This document shows positions 40,760 to 43,489 of a stretch of 43,489 nt of DNA, in pieces. The stretch lies in the NCBI RefSeq assembly GCF_014282275.1, contig NZ_VFIA01000042.1:1-43489 (forward strand). Direction: 5' to 3'. This stretch comes from Spirosoma utsteinense. GTDB taxonomy: Bacteria; Bacteroidota; Bacteroidia; Cytophagales; Spirosomataceae. The notes beneath the pieces are model-generated. The model ran no database searches. It was not told the origin of the DNA and saw nothing but the letters and a program-made list of their open reading frames with translations. Numbering within the stretch: position 1 is the stretch's first letter; each line of letters opens with the position of its first letter. Both the position numbers and the translations under genes were made by a program.

Positions 40760-40957
40760 ACAGACGAATCTGGATCTGTTTTGATAAGATAACAAAATCA
40801 GGTGCTTAAAAGTTGACTCCGGCATCGCTTAATCATTCTTCTTCAACGGGTTGCTCGGCCAACGCTGGAAAAGTGCCTTTCGCAACGGACAGGCTTTGGG
40901 CCACACGATATCAAAAGCAGCTGCCAGGTTATTGGTCCGCCAACTGCCTGCAACGCA

Positions 40958-40988
40958 AACCGCCCCAAAGAAAACCTTTGGGGCGGTT
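40958..40988 (-). terminator. Terminator after the giant surface protein gene
   Basis: AACCGCCCCAAAG (40958-40970) pairs with CTTTGGGGCGGTT (40976-40988) around a 5-base loop. It lies 35 bases past the stop codon at 41024. The rest of 40760-41023 shows no gene; several small open frames there have no features. Confidence 0.6.
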
Positions 40989-41023
40989 GCAATCCGTATT
41001 ATGTTCCGGCTAAACTGATGTGG

Positions 41024-43489
41024 TTAGCGGTCACCAATTCGGGGTCCTCTTTTTGTTTGCTTGATCACAAACGGAACACAAATCTTGACCGGGCAGCAGT
41101 TTGTACTGGCAATGACCTCCAGCGGACAGCACTGGTTATTAGGACAAGTCCCGGCTGTCGTTTGTACGGTGTACATACCTGGCTCTGTAATCACCAGTTG
41201 TGCCCCGTTGCCTACCTGTACGCCGTTGCGGTACCATTTCAGGTCCGTCCGTCCGCCTGGTGCCGTTGCCATGATTTGTTCACCCGGGCAGATTTCCATC
41301 GGTATGCTTGTACATACCCGGTTGGTATCGCCAGGAATTATGGCTACGTTATACAGCACACCACTGGTCATTACCCGGGCGCTCAACGTCAGCGTAGCAC
41401 TGCTACCAGCCGTTAGCTGAGGGATTGTCCAGCGACCACCAAAGCTGGCAGGAGCGAAGCTACCCAACGATGCCTGCGCTGATCCGGCGATGTACTGAAG
41501 ACCGGAATCGAGCGAATCCAGAACGACAACGTCATTGGCAATACCCAGGCCGGTGTTCCGGATAATCAGCTTGTAGGTGAGTAACTCGCCAATCTGCGCT
41601 CTGGAACGATCGACCAGCTTTTCCAGTACCAGCCTGGGTTGGAGCACATCCCCGCGGTAGATCGTAATCGAACCCTGCGATGTACAGCCCGAAGCCGTCG
41701 TGCAGCTTACCGAGTAAACCGTTGTTGCCTGCGTTGGCTGCACAATAATCATGGACGATGTCTGACCACCTGCTGACCAGTTCAGCGTTCCGCTTGTGCA
41801 ACCCGTGGCTGTCAGCGTTACTGAGGTGCCGGCAGTGACCGTCAGACTGGAGGCCGTGATGGTGACCGGAGATACCGGCACAACCGTTACGGTGCCGACG
41901 GCGGTGACACTGCTACCCGTTGTCGTACACGTTGCCGTGTAGCTGGTGGTGCCCGTGAGTACAGGGGTAATCAGGGTGGTCCCTGTTGCTCCCGTATTCC
42001 AGCTTACCTGACCCGTACAACCGCTGGCTACCAGCGTTGCCGTGCTGCCCGAGCAAATCGTGGTCGACCTGACACCGAAGTTGTCCGATACGGGAGTGAC
42101 CCTGATCGACTCGTCGTCTGCATCATCTTCCCCGTTGCTGAACCCATTGCCCGGTGCCGAATCCCTGTCCGGTACTGGGTTGCCCCTGTCGTCTCTGGCG
42201 TCGCTGATCTGAGCCAGGTTCGTTAGCGTACCCGTTACCGAAGCGCCGACCGTTACCGTGAGGGTTACCGTAGTGGTCGCACCCGGGAGCAGCGTAGTGG
42301 CAATCGACCGCTGGATTGTGCCGCCAGCGACGGGTGTCCAGTTGGCATCGGCAAGGGTCAGCCCCGTTGGCAGCTGATCCTTCACCACAATGCCCGTTGC
42401 CGGTATCGTCCCTTCATTGGTCACGGCGATGACGAACACAACATTCGAATTGACTGGCACCACCGAAGGCTGTCCTACCGCCAGTGACTTAACCAGTGAT
42501 AGATCAAACACCTGGCAGGTCTGGCTGACCGGTGCGGTGCTGGTCGTACATCCGTTGAGGGTTGCTGTCAGGATCACCGTTTCTCCCGCTGGGATGCCAC
42601 TGACCGTATTACCGCTCACCGTACCCTTGCTGGCCGTGACTACACCGTTGCTGCTGAAGTTGACCGCGTAGGTCCGCACGTCAGCTGCGCAGGCGATGGT
42701 ACCGATCGTCAGGGTTGGCAGCGCTTTGACCGTCAGAGTAACCGCTGTGCGGGTAGCACTCCTGCAACCCGAGTTAGCGTCAACCGCTTCGACGTAGTAG
42801 GTACCACTGGTTACCGGCTGGTAGGTCAGTGTTCCACTGGCCAGGGCGTTGGTGCCCGTGGCCGTAGCGTACCAGTTGGCGGTCAGACCCGTGGTTACCG
42901 ATACACTTAGCATTGGCAGGGCTTCCCCCTGGCAGATGCTCTTGTCACCGCCACTGACTGGTGCAGCGACCGAAGCGCAGTTACAGCTGTAGCTGACGGG
43001 GGTGTTGACCGAGCACCCGTTGAGGGTTGTCGTCAGGATCACCGTTTCTCCCGCTGGGATGCCACTGACCGTATTACCGCTCACCGTACCCTTGCTGGCC
43101 GTGACCACACCGTTGCTGCTGAAGCTGACCGCGTAGGTCCGCACATCAGCTGCGCAGGCAATGGTACCGATCGTCAGGGTTGGCAGCGCTTTGACCGTCA
43201 GAGTAACCGCTGTGCGGGTAGCACTCCTGCAACCCGAGTTAGCGTCAACCGCTTCGACGTAGTAGGTACCGCTGGTTACCGGCTGGTAGGTCAGCGTGCC
43301 ACTGGCCAGGGCGTTGGTGCCCGTGGCCGTAGCGTACCAGTTAGCGGTCAGACCCGTCCCGACGGTGACGTTCAGCGCTGGCAGGGCTTCCCCCTGGCAG
43401 ATGCTCTTGTCACCGCCACTGACTGGTGCAGCGACCGAAGCGCAGTTACAGCTGTAGCTGACGGGGGTGTTGACCGAGCACCCGTTGAG
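41024..43489 (-). CDS. Giant surface protein with DUF11 and Ig-like repeats (C-terminal part, partial)
   Basis: The frame is open from the window end to a TGA at 41024, so at least 821 residues are seen. The N-terminus lies outside. Order seen: at least two near-identical 155-residue repeats (core KSICQGEALP..LTANWYATATGTNALASGTLTYQPVTSGTYYVEAVDANSGCRSATRTAVTLTVK), a DUF11 domain (DLSLVKSLAVGQPSVVPVNSNVVFVIAVTNEGTIPATGIVVKDQLPTGL), an Asp-rich DRDSAPGNGFSNGEDDADDES calcium-type loop, Ig-like domains, a second DUF11 domain (LVLEKLVDRSRAQIGELLTYKL), and a Cys-rich end (CPNNQCCPLEVIASTNCCPVKICVPF). A start at 43144 would be inside the protein. The Cys-rich end does not match the usual T9SS domains. 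Probably a cell-surface adhesin or gliding-related protein. Confidence 0.85.
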   Translation of the reverse strand, partial: LNGCSVNTPVSYSCNCASVAAPVSGGDKSICQGEALPALNVTVGTGLTANWYATATGTNALASGTLTYQPVTSGTYYVEAVDANSGCRSATRTAVTLTVKALPTLTIGTIACAADVRTYAVSFSSNGVVTASKGTVSGNTVSGIPAGETVILTTTLNGCSVNTPVSYSCNCASVAAPVSGGDKSICQGEALPMLSVSVTTGLTANWYATATGTNALASGTLTYQPVTSGTYYVEAVDANSGCRSATRTAVTLTVKALPTLTIGTIACAADVRTYAVNFSSNGVVTASKGTVSGNTVSGIPAGETVILTATLNGCTTSTAPVSQTCQVFDLSLVKSLAVGQPSVVPVNSNVVFVIAVTNEGTIPATGIVVKDQLPTGLTLADANWTPVAGGTIQRSIATTLLPGATTTVTLTVTVGASVTGTLTNLAQISDARDDRGNPVPDRDSAPGNGFSNGEDDADDESIRVTPVSDNFGVRSTTICSGSTATLVASGCTGQVSWNTGATGTTLITPVLTGTTSYTATCTTTGSSVTAVGTVTVVPVSPVTITASSLTVTAGTSVTLTATGCTSGTLNWSAGGQTSSMIIVQPTQATTVYSVSCTTASGCTSQGSITIYRGDVLQPRLVLEKLVDRSRAQIGELLTYKLIIRNTGLGIANDVVVLDSLDSGLQYIAGSAQASLGSFAPASFGGRWTIPQLTAGSSATLTLSARVMTSGVLYNVAIIPGDTNRVCTSIPMEICPGEQIMATAPGGRTDLKWYRNGVQVGNGAQLVITEPGMYTVQTTAGTCPNNQCCPLEVIASTNCCPVKICVPFVIKQTKRGPRIGDR
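42552..43481 (-). repeat. Two near-identical 465-bp tandem repeats continuing past the window edge
   Basis: The sequence starting at 42552 recurs with a shift of exactly 465 bases at 43017 and again reaches the same point at 43482. The two copies differ at only scattered bases. 465 is divisible by three, so copy number can change without frameshift. More copies may follow outside the window. Confidence 0.9.

Noticed and set aside
43144..43489. Gene start at 43144 for the surface protein
   Set aside because: The codon is a GTG inside the second 465-bp repeat and the frame continues open to the window end, so the start must lie outside.

Overview
The window looks like chromosome from a Spirosoma-like member of the Cytophagales (Bacteroidota). 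The signs are a moderately high GC content, Bacteroidota-type promoters (TAnnTTTG -7 boxes, no clear Shine-Dalgarno sites), a type IX secretion C-terminal domain on a secreted phosphatase, DUF11 and Ig-like giant surface proteins, a GIHH-type (IleRS2-like) isoleucyl-tRNA synthetase, and a blh-rhodopsin pair. There are no rRNA or tRNA genes, no CRISPR array, no prophage and no insertion sequence. Many intergenic regions carry long perfect or near-perfect inverted repeats.

Layout. 1-9.7 kb: the tail of an unknown gene, a lipoprotein penicillin-acylase-family hydrolase that has absorbed a 54-bp-arm palindromic repeat in frame, argS, a thiol (glutathione-type) peroxidase, menA, a secreted purple-acid-phosphatase-like enzyme and a small HTH protein. 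9.7-14.5 kb (minus strand): ileS and two small envelope proteins. 14.7-19.7 kb (minus strand): an apparent operon of a family 2 glycosyltransferase, eboD, eboE and eboF. 20-22 kb: an SDR oxidoreductase, a small secreted protein and a serine hydrolase. 22.4-24.4 kb: a phototrophy cassette, blh (beta-carotene to retinal) followed by a DTE-motif proton-pumping rhodopsin that has the glycine fenestration linked to carotenoid antennas. 24.9-26.8 kb: a trimeric-adhesin or tail-fibre-like protein with fourteen 51-bp tandem repeats. 26.9-30.8 kb: DinB, a BASS transporter, an exopolyphosphatase, rpsU and xerC. 30.8-35.2 kb: eboA, an envelope gene pair on the other strand, then eboB and eboC. 35.4-40.7 kb (minus strand): a suf operon (sufC-sufD-sufS-sufE-DUF59-bacilliredoxin) that lacks sufB and has a RelE/ParE-type toxin-antitoxin pair embedded between sufS and sufE. 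41-43.5 kb: the C-terminal part of a giant repeat-containing surface protein that runs off the window, with near-identical 465-bp tandem repeats.

How it fits together. The six ebo genes, normally one eboABCDEF cluster that moves an unidentified metabolite towards the periplasm, are all present but split into eboDEF and eboA/eboBC blocks about 11 kb apart. The retinal/rhodopsin cassette lies between them. Whether these are functionally linked (light harvesting, pigment or photoprotectant trafficking) or only neighbours cannot be settled from this sequence. The most notable observations are this split ebo/rhodopsin region, the fenestrated rhodopsin with a palindrome at its predicted transcription start, the selfish-type palindrome inside the penicillin acylase, the altered HIGH motif in IleRS, and the toxin-antitoxin pair inside the suf operon.
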